Notes: generated by a model from the sequence alone, not told the origin. DNA of 64,000 nucleotides from Alicyclobacillus pomorum DSM 14955 (GCF_000472905.1 NZ_AXAR01000012.1:1-64000); one strand, 5' to 3'. Shown: positions 50,361 through 58,603, counted from the stretch's first letter. A program made the numbers and translations.

Positions 50361-50580
50361 GGGGGCTAGGGGAAACCTCGTCCCCCGTTTGTGCGAGGTC
50401 CAGAACCTGACGCACGTTGCTAGTCCGAGGCAGCCCCATGACGGAGGTACGAAATGTGGTAACCAACCCACGGATATCAGTGTGCCAACCGTCGACGAGC
50501 CTTGCCTTCGGTCCGGGCCTTTAACCTCATCACGACACGGGGCTTGACGGGGGCATATACCCCATAAGCCTAGCACTTAC
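50361..50580 (+). other. possible group IIC intron remnant behind a terminator hairpin
   Basis: A terminator-like hairpin (GGGGG to CCCCC, 50361-50386) ending in GTTT is followed directly by GTGCGAGG (50391). GTGYG is the group II 5' consensus, and class C introns insert just after terminator stems. The next 190 bases are G/C-rich, non-coding and stem-rich. No domain V, reverse transcriptase or 3' end was found. Low confidence. Confidence 0.3.
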
Positions 50581-50617
50581 TGCAGTTTGCCTATGCAACA
50601 GTTTTGCATGAACATGC

Positions 50618-50683
50618 AGATTCACGGCTGACTCATATGGCGCTTATGGACAGGTATGTGACATAACGCCCCACCGTGAATCT
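50618..50683. repeat. 10-bp inverted repeat with 46-bp spacer
   Basis: AGATTCACGG (50618-50627) and CCGTGAATCT (50674-50683), perfect. Could be the end of a small mobile element or a hairpin. The surrounding 50580-50797 stretch has no gene that I can support. Confidence 0.5.
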
Positions 50684-50797
50684 ACTACCGACATTTTTAA
50701 TTAATCCTATTTTTTGTAGGTGTCTGAGATATGCCTTTGCGATGATTTCCATGTCTTTCTTAGAAATGCCGAATATATATATCCGTCACTTGATTGC

Positions 50798-51028
50798 CTA
50801 TTGAGTTGTATAGACATCCAGCTCGTTTCCTCTCTGAGATGAATCGGGGATAAAGAGTCCAAGATTCTCACCGAGTTGTATCTTCTGACTGTTCGCAGGA
50901 AAATCTATGGTTGGACGCATGAAGAGAATATGATTCGCTGCAGTTATAACGGCGTTCAGACATTCATTAATATCGCGGCGCAGCTCCTCCGAATGAAGGT
51001 AGTCATACAGGGAGATATTAACAAACAC
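50798..51028 (-). CDS. uncertain small ORF divergent from the ArsR-SRPBCC gene
   Basis: 76 codons from a GTG at 51028, with plausible amino acid composition (SEELRRDINECLNAVITAAN, FPANSQKIQLGENLGLFIPD). After its stop the same frame has further protein-like sequence (ISKKDMEIIAKAYLRHLQKI), so it may be a broken longer gene. No ribosome site and no family recognised. The ArsR operator lies in its upstream region. Confidence 0.35.
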   Translation of the reverse strand: MFVNISLYDYLHSEELRRDINECLNAVITAANHILFMRPTIDFPANSQKIQLGENLGLFIPDSSQRGNELDVYTTQ

Positions 51029-51035
51029 CTAACGA

Positions 51036-51085
51036 TTGACAGGACACTGATTAGTGTCCTAAAATAGGACACTGACCAGTGTCGT
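51036..51085 (+). promoter_or_regulatory. ArsR-SRPBCC promoter with two tandem operators
   Basis: TTGACA (51036-51041) and TAAAAT (51060-51065), 18-bp spacer. AGGACACT-GATT-AGTGTCCT (51041-51060) fills the spacer, and a second copy AGGACACTGACCAGTGTCGT (51066-51085) follows immediately. Both share the GACACTG/AGTGTC core, so a dimeric repressor could bind twice. Confidence 0.78.
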
Positions 51086-51110
51086 TTTGGAAATTGTGGT
51101 TTAGGGGCGG

Positions 51111-51845
51111 GTGATGTTGTCAGATAAAAGTCAAATGCGGGATGTTTATCACGCCATTGCCGATCCAACTCGGCGCAAATTGCTTCGTCTCTTGGCAGAT
51201 GCAGAAGAATTGCCTCTGCATGCGTTAACGGTTCACTTTCATATGGGGCGTACAGCGGTTTCCAAGCATTTGGCGGTCCTTAAAGATGCCGGTCTCGTAA
51301 CCGACCGAAGAGTCGGCAGGGAAACGCTGTATCGGCTGAATGCTGCTCCGTTAAGGCAAATTCAAGATTGGGTATCTTATTACGAGAAATTCTGGAAAGA
51401 AAGAATGATCGTTTTAAATCATTTACTACAGGAGGAACAAAAAATGAAATCCATTTCACTAGATTTTCACTTTAAGAGTCCAATCGAGAAGGTGTGGTTC
51501 GCTTTAACGGATTCGAATACTCTTTCGAAATGGATGTTTTTCAAAGAGAATGATTTTAAACCGGTCGTTGGACATAAATTTCAGTTTCGGACGGAGCCGA
51601 CAGAATGGTGGGATGGAATTGTAAATTGTGAAGTACTCGAAGTGGACGAGCCTCATCGGTTATCGTACACATGGGTAAGCGGCGGAGAAAGCAATAAGGT
51701 TACTTGGACGTTGAAACAGAATGAGGATGGAACTACTCATGTGCATCTCGATCAAACCGATATCAGTTCGGAGCAAGCACTCCAAGGCGCTAAGTATGGC
51801 TGGACTAACATGTGCGGACAGCTTGAAAAGCTGTTGGAACAATGA
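51111..51845 (+). CDS. ArsR-family regulator fused to an AHSA1/SRPBCC domain
   Basis: 244 aa. Residues about 8-95 form an ArsR-type winged helix (HAIADPTRRKLLRLLADAEE, GRTAVSKHLAVLKDAGLV, GRETLYRLN) without the metal-binding ELCVCDL motif. Residues about 112-244 form an SRPBCC/AHSA1 ligand-binding fold (SPIEKVWFALTDSNTLSKWMF, EVDEPHRLSYTW, LEKLLEQ). In many genomes these are two genes; here they are one protein with a short linker, so a hydrophobic ligand could act directly on the DNA-binding part. The start is GTG 51111 or ATG 51114. The tandem operator in its promoter indicates autoregulation. Confidence 0.85.
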   Translation: MMLSDKSQMRDVYHAIADPTRRKLLRLLADAEELPLHALTVHFHMGRTAVSKHLAVLKDAGLVTDRRVGRETLYRLNAAPLRQIQDWVSYYEKFWKERMIVLNHLLQEEQKMKSISLDFHFKSPIEKVWFALTDSNTLSKWMFFKENDFKPVVGHKFQFRTEPTEWWDGIVNCEVLEVDEPHRLSYTWVSGGESNKVTWTLKQNEDGTTHVHLDQTDISSEQALQGAKYGWTNMCGQLEKLLEQ

Positions 51846-51859
51846 GCGAATCTAATCAG

Positions 51860-52345
51860 TAGTATATCGTGGTCTCGGGCGCGAGGGAAAACAATCCGTC
51901 CGCACCTTTCTGCCGCGTATTCCGCAACCGGTGCAGACGCGATCGAAAATCTTAGCATGGCTGTTATTGTGGATCAGAAGAGGCTGGGCGGCGGTTCCCA
52001 TTCCACGTTGGGCACGATTACCGATATCTCGCCTCTTCTCTCCGCCTTCTCTCTCCCGAGTGGGTCAGCCTTATGTCGGACCAGCAAACATGTTTTCTTT
52101 TAACGATCCACAAGGCATGTGTCCGGAGTGCAACGGGACCGGTCGCAGCATGTGCGTCGACATGAGTAAGGCACTGGACAAGTGAAAGTTGTTGAATGAA
52201 GGGGCAATCATGCTGCCGGGGTATACGGTGAACAGCATGGATTGGAACATGCTCGTGCAGTCGGGTCCCTTCGATCCCTACAAGAGGCTGAGTGATTATT
52301 CGGAGGAATAACTGGAACAGCTGCTTTCAGGAAGCAGCGACAGCA
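51860..52345 (+). pseudogene. UvrA-like protein fragment
   Basis: Pieces in different frames match one UvrA-type ABC protein: IRPHLSAAYSATGADAIEN, MAVIVDQKRLGGGSHSTLGT, then SRVGQPYVG and NMFSFNDPQGMCPECNGTGR, then KLLNEGAIMLPGYT and FDPYKRLSDYSEE. At least one frameshift (about 52020) and stops at about 52183 and 52309 interrupt it. The ATPase halves are absent on both sides. The QKRLGGGSHS form recalls short UvrA paralogues linked to drug tolerance. Confidence 0.85.
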
Positions 52346-52398
52346 AGAAATGTGGATTCCTGTTGTTAGGAAATAAAGAGATAAAAGGAGCCGTGGAA

Positions 52399-52863
52399 AT
52401 GTCCTATATCGTTGATTTTAAAAATGTGTCTACGGTTGGTTTAGAGTCTTCACCTGTAGCAGAAGCGCTTGCTGGTTTACGTGCTAATGAAGCCCGTTAC
52501 TTTATGAACAAATACAAGCATGAATTTACGGTTGTACCAGCTGGCGAAAGCCGGGAGACACTTGATTATGTAAACCGAATTTTGAAAGAAGAACGTGATA
52601 TTGAGTTTGCGGCTAAACCTTTAGAAACATCGCGTTTTCAAGTGGAAAATATCAAATGGGCCTACGTCTTTTATGAGGATGGTCTTGAGGTCAACGTCAT
52701 GTATTCGGTTGATGACCCTAAGAAGCGGGCCGTTGGTTTTAAGCTTTCTGAGGGGATGGAGGTACCAAAGGAATTAGAAGGGAAGTTTAAGTTTGCTAGG
52801 CAGAAGTCTAAACTAGCTGGAACAATTCGTGGCTCATTTTTTGTAATTAAGGGAGAATATTAA
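52399..52863 (+). CDS. unrecognised 154-aa protein
   Basis: Intact soluble protein with AAAGGAG eight bases before the ATG. It begins MSYIVDFKNVSTVGLESSPV, has a charged helix-rich centre (SRETLDYVNRILKEERDIEF) and a beta-rich end (WAYVFYEDGLEVNVMYSV, LAGTIRGSFFVIKGEY). I do not recognise the family. Base composition is clearly more A/T-rich than in the flanking core genes, which fits its place in an acquired region. A bidirectional terminator lies 220 bp downstream. Confidence 0.75.
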   Translation: MSYIVDFKNVSTVGLESSPVAEALAGLRANEARYFMNKYKHEFTVVPAGESRETLDYVNRILKEERDIEFAAKPLETSRFQVENIKWAYVFYEDGLEVNVMYSVDDPKKRAVGFKLSEGMEVPKELEGKFKFARQKSKLAGTIRGSFFVIKGEY

Positions 52864-53082
52864 AGTAAGCAAGAGCGCAAATTGGAGGAATCGAACCAAA
52901 CAGGGCTTCCCCATCGTTATCTCGTCGGAACGGCATGTTCTGCCAGTTCCATTTTTCCATAGGCGTCATTGCTCGGTGGCTTTCAAATTAAGATCTATAG
53001 TACAAATGTTAGAAGGCATCATATTGGACAAACGGGGGCTTAAGCGCAACAAGAGGACCTCCAACAAACTGCATAAATACTG

Positions 53083-53112
53083 AAAATGCGGTATGTACAA
53101 TACCGCATTTTT
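53083..53112. terminator. bidirectional terminator
   Basis: AAAATGCGGTA (53083-53093) and TACCGCATTTT (53101-53111), with T on one side and A on the other. Confidence 0.85.
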
Positions 53113-53214
53113 GTTCATTTAGTAGTTGCAAAAATCACGTCATGAACTACGTGAAACTCTCTGTATCGAAGGATACATATATACATTGATATAGCACGTA
53201 TAATTCGTGAAATT

Positions 53215-53440
53215 AATACATCTTGGTAGTGATAAACGCGGGAGAATCACGGGCATCCAGTCATGGAGTGTCGTCATAAACATGTTTGCCCTACATGTGA
53301 TGATGGTGAACGTGCTGATCTTCTTCTTTCCGTCTGGTGATCTCCAGGTGTCGTATAGTCCCGCGAATGCAAATACCTCCCGTTTATTCAAACGGATCCG
53401 GTAAGGCTTCTTGGTATGCCTATGCCACTATGTTATGTGG
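53215..53440 (-). pseudogene. SRAP (YedK/HMCES) peptidase fragment
   Basis: Minus-strand frame reads KKPYRIRLNKREVFAFAGLY, then DTWRSPDGKK, STFTIITCRAN and LHDWMPVILPRL. These are the middle motifs of the SOS-response-associated peptidase family, which shields abasic sites. The N-terminus with the catalytic Cys2 and the C-terminal third are missing. The remaining 52864-53640 sequence holds only the terminator at 53083 and no other gene that I can support. Confidence 0.8.
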
Positions 53441-53640
53441 ACATTATTTTAAGTGGGGATTGAAGAATAAGCAGATGACATGATATCCTAGAGATTATGC
53501 AGGAGGGTGACTCAATAGTTTATATAATAACTCAATTATATTTTATCTCGGATTAGCCTCGTTGTCAACACCATCTATAAGATTGACTAGTCGCTTAGTG
53601 ACAAATTATTCTCGGGCAGAATGTGAGGCGAATTCGTCGG

Positions 53641-55995
53641 ATGGTAAATGAAGAATGGGAAGCGGAACAGAAATACGTCCAACACGTCACGACACGCATC
53701 CATGAACGCGTTGAAACCTTAAAGCGTGAATTAGGTGGTATCAAAAAAGAAGTCGTGGAGATGCGACGCAACTTTTGGGATGATGTAACGGTTAACCTTG
53801 AAAACATCTACGAAATTTGGGAAACACATTTCGCCATTCGACAACAGGCGGAAATGCTCTCAGAAAGAGAACGTCGGTACTCGCACTCGACGGGTGTTCT
53901 AAAAACACTTGAACGATTGATGAGTTCGCCATTTTTCGGCCGGATCGACTTTGTAGAACAAGGGTCAAACGAAACAGAACGAATTTATATCGGAATTGGC
54001 TCGTTTCGCGACGAGGAAACGGACGAATTTCTCGTCTATGACTGGCGGGCACCGATTTCCAGCCTCTACTACGACCATATTCCGGGTCCTGTTTCTTTCG
54101 AAGCGTCTACCGGCAAAATTGTCGGGGAGATGACTAGAAAGCGACAATACGTGATTCGAGATGGGCAGATTGAAGTGATGTTTGATGCCGCTGTCACAAT
54201 TCGAGACGAGTTGCTCATGCAGGTACTTGGACGTCATGCCGACACGCAGATGAAGAGTATTGTCGCCACAATTCAGAGGGAACAGAACGAAGTTATTCGC
54301 GACGACACATCGAGTATGCTCATCGTTCAAGGGGCAGCTGGGAGCGGCAAGACGTCTGCCGCGTTGCAGCGTGTTGCGTACCTTTTATATAAACATCGGG
54401 GGATGCTAGAAGCCAATCAAATGATCCTGTTTTCGCCCAACCCGATGTTCAACAGCTATGTCTCTACCGTGTTGCCGGAGCTTGGCGAGGAGAACATGCA
54501 GCAAACCACCTTTCAGGATTATTTACAGCATAGACTAGGCCGGACATTCGAGTTGGAGGACCCGTTTGACCATTTGGAATATCTATTGACACAACAAGGA
54601 ACACCGGCTTACGAGGCCAGACTGGAAGGTATTCGCTTCAAGTCCACCCTGACCTTTTCGGACGCGCTGCGGCGCTACGCACAACTGCTGACGACAGACG
54701 GTATGTTGTTCAAGTCCGTGCGATTTCGGGATAAGGTCGTCGTATCTCGTCAGCAAATTCGCGATCAGTTCTATGCGTGTGATCCATCTTTGAGTATGCA
54801 CTTGCGAATGGAATATCTTCGAGAGTGGCTTCTGGAACAAGTTGATATATTTGTGGATCGAGAGATTCACGAGCCTTGGGTCGAGGAAGAGATAGAATTG
54901 CTCGATCCCGAAGACTATGAACGAGCCTACGATCAGGTTTGCCGCATGAAGAGGGTCACTGACGCGTCGTTCAACGATTTCGACAAAGAGAAAGAGATAC
55001 TGTCGAGAATGGTGGTAAATCGATATGTGGCAAAACTGCGACGCGGCATCAAACGGTTGGAGTTTGTCGACGTGCGCGGCATTTACCGTCAGTTTTTCGC
55101 AGACGAAACACTGTTTGACAAGGTTTTTCAAGGCGTTCAGATGCCATTTTTTTGGCGTGACATTTGTCAGCAAACCATCAAGCAATTGGACGAACGCAAG
55201 CTCGCCTTCGAGGACGCGACACCGTTTCTATATCTGAATGAACTGATTCAAGGAGTGACCATCAACACGGCGGTTAAACACGTTATCATTGATGAAGCAC
55301 AGGATTACTCTTTACTGCAAATGGAGGTTCTACGCCGGTTATTTCCTCGTAGTCGTATGACCGCGCTGGGTGATCTAAATCAATCCGTGTTTGCACATGT
55401 TTCGGGACTCGGCAATACGAGTGGGCTTGAGACGCTCTATGGAGCAGAGAAAACGCGAGTGGTCAAGTTGCGGAGGAGTTATCGGTCCACCGAGGAAATC
55501 GTCCGCTTTACACGTGGGATGATAGATGGTGGAGAAGAGATTATTCCATTTGAGCGTCAGGGACCGAAACCGAGTGTCGTTGTGCTTGACGGGGACACGC
55601 CACACGCAGAGCAAGTGTTGAATGAAGTGAGGTCTCTAGAGGCGTGTGGCTATTCCTCGATTGCTATCATCTGCAAGACCGCGCGTGAAAGCAAACTTGC
55701 ATTTGACGAGCTGGGTGACAGGCTGGCCGCATCTCTGGTGAGCAAGGAAACGGTCATGTTTAAGCAAGGGATAGTCATTATCCCGGCCTACTTAGCGAAA
55801 GGTGTGGAGTTTGACGCTGTTGTCATATATGACGGGGCGGATCACGTCTATAACAGCGAAATCGAACGACAATTATTCTATACTGCATGCACGCGCGCGA
55901 TGCACGAGCTTAGAATTGTCGTGAGAGGTAAGCCTAATCGATTTATCACTTCACAAAATCCCGACACCTATACGGTCCAAATGATCAAAGAGTAG
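53641..55995 (+). CDS. helD: HelD-type UvrD-like ATPase (RNA polymerase recycling factor)
   Basis: 784-aa SF1 helicase-like protein. An N-terminal coiled coil (about 1-70, EWEAEQKYVQHVTTRIHERV) would reach into the RNA polymerase secondary channel. Then come a domain with DEFLVYDWRAPISSLYYD, Walker A LIVQGAAGSGKTSAALQRVAYLL, Walker B VIIDEAQDYSLLQ, LGDLNQSVF, VVKLRRSYRSTEEI and a C-terminal FYTACTRAMHELRIV. This is the HelD plan, which releases stalled RNA polymerase. ATG 53641 gives the family N-terminus; a GTG at 53623 is in frame. It is intact although flanked by pseudogenes. HelD paralogues are sometimes tied to rifampicin tolerance. Confidence 0.9.
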   Translation: MVNEEWEAEQKYVQHVTTRIHERVETLKRELGGIKKEVVEMRRNFWDDVTVNLENIYEIWETHFAIRQQAEMLSERERRYSHSTGVLKTLERLMSSPFFGRIDFVEQGSNETERIYIGIGSFRDEETDEFLVYDWRAPISSLYYDHIPGPVSFEASTGKIVGEMTRKRQYVIRDGQIEVMFDAAVTIRDELLMQVLGRHADTQMKSIVATIQREQNEVIRDDTSSMLIVQGAAGSGKTSAALQRVAYLLYKHRGMLEANQMILFSPNPMFNSYVSTVLPELGEENMQQTTFQDYLQHRLGRTFELEDPFDHLEYLLTQQGTPAYEARLEGIRFKSTLTFSDALRRYAQLLTTDGMLFKSVRFRDKVVVSRQQIRDQFYACDPSLSMHLRMEYLREWLLEQVDIFVDREIHEPWVEEEIELLDPEDYERAYDQVCRMKRVTDASFNDFDKEKEILSRMVVNRYVAKLRRGIKRLEFVDVRGIYRQFFADETLFDKVFQGVQMPFFWRDICQQTIKQLDERKLAFEDATPFLYLNELIQGVTINTAVKHVIIDEAQDYSLLQMEVLRRLFPRSRMTALGDLNQSVFAHVSGLGNTSGLETLYGAEKTRVVKLRRSYRSTEEIVRFTRGMIDGGEEIIPFERQGPKPSVVVLDGDTPHAEQVLNEVRSLEACGYSSIAIICKTARESKLAFDELGDRLAASLVSKETVMFKQGIVIIPAYLAKGVEFDAVVIYDGADHVYNSEIERQLFYTACTRAMHELRIVVRGKPNRFITSQNPDTYTVQMIKE

Positions 55996-56046
55996 AAATA
56001 CTATTTAACAAATATCATTTAGCTGAAGGACTAGCTATGGTCATCG

Positions 56047-56214
56047 TGGCCGGAAGAACTCGCCCGGGAGTTGAGAGCCAGCGGCGTACGAGTCGGTCAT
56101 CTGGAAGTAGACTTAGCAGAGTTGGATGCGCCCGCTCGAATTTTGGACGAGGCAAGCTTAGTTCTTGGTTGACCATCGATTCTTGTCAACAACGCAACCT
56201 ACTCGGAAGGATAG
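56047..56214 (+). pseudogene. short-chain dehydrogenase/reductase fragment
   Basis: In one frame: EELARELRASGVRVGHLEVD, LAELDAPARILDEASLVLG, a TGA stop, then PSILVNNATYSEG. This is the strand-3 to NNA region of an SDR. The GxxxGxG start and the YxxxK catalytic part are missing. A hairpin follows directly. Confidence 0.8.
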
Positions 56215-56261
56215 GGGCTGTCCACTCAACCTCATCTTGCGATAGGCTTTGAGACAGCCCC
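56214..56261 (+). terminator. hairpin after the SDR fragment
   Basis: GGGGCTGTC (56214-56222) and GACAGCCCC (56253-56261), perfect 9-bp arms with a 30-base loop, no T-run. Confidence 0.45.
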
Positions 56262-56358
56262 GCTGCTCTTTGGTATATATAGTGACGTGTATACATCCAT
56301 CCCTCACTTGTCAAGACTTGTAGTGAATCGAAGTAGTAGTCTTGAGAGGGTGTTGAGG

Positions 56359-56529
56359 ATGGGGATCTTCGGCCGTAAGTCAAAGGAAAAAAGCGGATCT
56401 AGAATCGTGTCTCAGCACGAAATTCAGTTAAGGACCGGTGAGAAACTTTATACAGGCAAGGTTCGGTTCAAAAACCGAATTCCCGATACGGAACCACGTT
56501 TGCCGTCAAGTCAGAAGAATCACTCATAG
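56359..56529 (+). CDS. tiny basic protein A of a three-gene cassette
   Basis: 56 aa. Starts MGIFGRKSKEKSG and ends with a polar tail. The middle segment LRTGEKLYTGKVRFKNRIP aligns with MNKYYAGTVRLNFEIP of the second tiny protein at 57318: both fit Y-x-G-x-V-R-[FL]-x-x-x-I-P. GAGAGGG lies eight bases before the ATG. The membrane-protein gene follows after 51 bp. No known family. Confidence 0.6.
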   Translation: MGIFGRKSKEKSGSRIVSQHEIQLRTGEKLYTGKVRFKNRIPDTEPRLPSSQKNHS

Positions 56530-56580
56530 ATTGTCAAATAGACTGACAGCCTGTACCATGATCTTGGTGGCTAGGAGGTC

Positions 56581-57321
56581 ATGGGGGCTGTGAAACGACT
56601 TTTTGTTTGGCTACTCCGAGTGATGGTATTCATTGTGAGTGCATTCATCGTTCCTGGCATTGTGAACGCCTTGTCGGGCGGTTCACTCTCCAAAACCATC
56701 TCTGTGATTGCTTGGCCATTGTCCGAGTACCTTCATCTGATGCCTGGACCAAACGTATGGGACGGATGGAAATGGGCATACGCCGGTGTCACGGTCATCA
56801 TTGAAATGTTGTTCCTCGCTGGAATGGTCGCACTGATTATCGAGCTGGTTCGTCTCGGACGTTCTCGGTTCTCAGAGCCTGTCATGCGTTCCATTGCATA
56901 TATGCTCTCGCAAATCGAGATGGGGATCCGCAATGCCTGGGGGCTGGAACCACATGAGTGCAGGTTCTACTGGTTGGCGGGTCATGAGCGGGAGTACGAT
57001 TATTTCACGGGTAGTCATCAGCATTTGAATGACTTGGACAAGAGGGTTATCGAGGCGGCATTTCTACGTCGAAAAGAATTGATTGCTGAAACGAATCTTC
57101 GTCAACACTATCCCACGCATTCTGCATATGAGTACGCGTTTATACGAAATGCAGGTGCTTTCAGCATGGGAATGATGGTTTTCATTAATAAACAAGGCAT
57201 TCTTACAAACCCATCGAATGTGGACGCGTTTGTATCGTTGGTTGAGCCTATCATTTCTGTGGATGGATCCAAGGAAATCATGGTAGAATTGATTAAGAAG
57301 AGAGGAGTGATTGTTGTATGA
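56581..57321 (+). CDS. membrane protein of a three-gene cassette
   Basis: 246 aa. Two hydrophobic segments (about 7-31, FVWLLRVMVFIVSAFIVPGIV, and about 68-91, VTVIIEMLFLAGMVALIIELV) are followed by a basic RLGRSRF and a soluble C-terminal domain of about 150 residues. That domain has MRSIAYMLSQIEMGIRNAWG, EREYDYFTGSHQHLNDLDK and a final beta/alpha region. No family recognised. AGGAGG lies two bases before the ATG. Its stop overlaps the next start by four bases (ATGA), so translation is coupled to the second tiny protein. Confidence 0.72.
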   Translation: MGAVKRLFVWLLRVMVFIVSAFIVPGIVNALSGGSLSKTISVIAWPLSEYLHLMPGPNVWDGWKWAYAGVTVIIEMLFLAGMVALIIELVRLGRSRFSEPVMRSIAYMLSQIEMGIRNAWGLEPHECRFYWLAGHEREYDYFTGSHQHLNDLDKRVIEAAFLRRKELIAETNLRQHYPTHSAYEYAFIRNAGAFSMGMMVFINKQGILTNPSNVDAFVSLVEPIISVDGSKEIMVELIKKRGVIVV

Positions 57322-57473
57322 AGAATACGTTAAAGACAATCGCTGAAGTTGTCCGTACGGCAGTCACGTTTTCCGATCTTCGCCCCACGAAAAAGGCTAC
57401 CAAAAAAATGAACAAGTACTACGCAGGAACCGTTCGGTTAAACTTCGAGATTCCTGTAATTCGCAAGGACTGA
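57318..57473 (+). CDS. tiny basic protein B of a three-gene cassette
   Basis: 51 aa beginning MKNTLKTIAEVVRTAVTFSD, with a lysine-rich centre (RPTKKATKKMNK) and YYAGTVRLNFEIPVIRKD at the end. The final motif is shared with tiny protein A. The start overlaps the membrane-protein stop, with AGAGGAG 11 bases upstream. A terminator follows seven bases after the stop, which closes the cassette. Confidence 0.7.
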   Translation: MKNTLKTIAEVVRTAVTFSDLRPTKKATKKMNKYYAGTVRLNFEIPVIRKD

Positions 57474-57479
57474 GTGGAC

Positions 57480-57506
57480 AAGCCCCTGGCACTGTGGGCT
57501 TTTTTT
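57480..57506 (+). terminator. terminator of the three-gene cassette
   Basis: AAGCCC (57480-57485) and GGGCTT (57496-57501) followed by a run of seven T. Confidence 0.8.
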
Positions 57507-57518
57507 GTGTCACAAGGA

Positions 57519-57560
57519 GAGAGGACTCCGATGGAAGATGGAGTCCCCTCTCATTTTATT
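57519..57560. terminator. hairpin at the 3' end of the lipoprotein gene
   Basis: GAGAGGACTCC (57519-57529) and GGAGTCC-C-CTCTC (57540-57552), then ATTTTATTT on the plus strand; it serves the minus-strand lipoprotein gene that ends at 57564. Confidence 0.65.
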
Positions 57561-57563
57561 TCT

Positions 57564-58496
57564 TCACTGATACTTCTTCATGGAGATGGCCAGGGCTAGG
57601 GCCGTCTCCATCGGTTGCTTCGCTGCTTCTCCCGTGGAAACCGCAAACACTCGATTCCCTACCTGCCACGTCATCATGACCGTGGATATCCCAGCATTGG
57701 TCGTCACGGAAATTTCGCCCAATGTGTTCGGTACCGGAAGGAAATGCGTATGGAGGTATGCAACAGCCTCATTCGCTGTGGTCACCGGGGGCTTCGTCGT
57801 GCCGACAGCACTGACGTTGATTTTCCAACGACCTTCACGCCACAAAATGTGTGATTCGTTGTTTGCTGCATCGACCACAGCCGTTCCCGAAATCCCAGTG
57901 TTCAGGTTGATAACAGATTTCTGTCCGTTCACGCCAAACACATCTCCGAATCCACCAAGGGTTGCACTGTTCGCGTGCGCTGCGGTGTCAAACTGAGTGC
58001 CCTGGAATTGTGACACCATCTTTCCTCGCTTGTCGTTGAGCCAGACATTGTACACGACTTCCCGGCCGGGGAATGACATGGAAAACGATGTATCGACCAT
58101 CGTGCGGTAAAACAGCGTATCCCCAGGCAAGACAGTGTGGGGAAACATGGTGGGTGCATACGCCCAGCTGCGCACGTCACTCGGGAGGCGGTTCATTGCC
58201 ATTTGAATAATGGTCGGAAAGCTGGATGTGTGTGACGTCTTGGGAGGTCCATTCTGCTCCGCGGTCGTCGGATATTGATTGCCCATTCCCACAGTTGAGC
58301 CAGAATCGGTGTTCGTTGAACCACGGTCAGTGTTCCCTGTGTCATTTTCCGCGGAGGACACGCTGTTGGATTGTCCAGGGGGTGAACTCGGGCGATTCAC
58401 CGTGTTATTTGGAGCGGTTGATGTTGTTCCTGTGGAGCAGCCAACGAGGGATAAAATCGATGCCAATGCCACAGTTGATAGGGCTATCCGTTTCAT
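57564..58496 (-). CDS. secreted lipoprotein of unknown function
   Basis: 310 aa. The signal sequence MKRIALSTVALASILSLVGC has a clean lipobox with Cys20. A disordered Asn/Ser/Thr/Gly-rich spacer (about 21-85) precedes a folded beta-rich domain. Recognisable stretches are SWAYAPTMFP, YRTMVDTSFSMSFPGREVVY, ILWREGRWKINVSA and a final GISTVMMTWQVGNRVFAV. AGGAGG lies seven bases before the ATG at 58496; the longer frame has no ribosome site. I do not recognise the domain. It would be anchored on the outer face of the membrane. Confidence 0.75.
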   Translation of the reverse strand: MKRIALSTVALASILSLVGCSTGTTSTAPNNTVNRPSSPPGQSNSVSSAENDTGNTDRGSTNTDSGSTVGMGNQYPTTAEQNGPPKTSHTSSFPTIIQMAMNRLPSDVRSWAYAPTMFPHTVLPGDTLFYRTMVDTSFSMSFPGREVVYNVWLNDKRGKMVSQFQGTQFDTAAHANSATLGGFGDVFGVNGQKSVINLNTGISGTAVVDAANNESHILWREGRWKINVSAVGTTKPPVTTANEAVAYLHTHFLPVPNTLGEISVTTNAGISTVMMTWQVGNRVFAVSTGEAAKQPMETALALAISMKKYQ

Positions 58497-58603
58497 CGAG
58501 AAGCCTCCTGAAATGCAGCGCGACAACCGGTTAGTGGGGAACCCGAGGAGCAGCGCTGTCATGGTTCGTTCAGGGATCTTGACGTTGCAGCGCTGCTTTC
58601 GTG

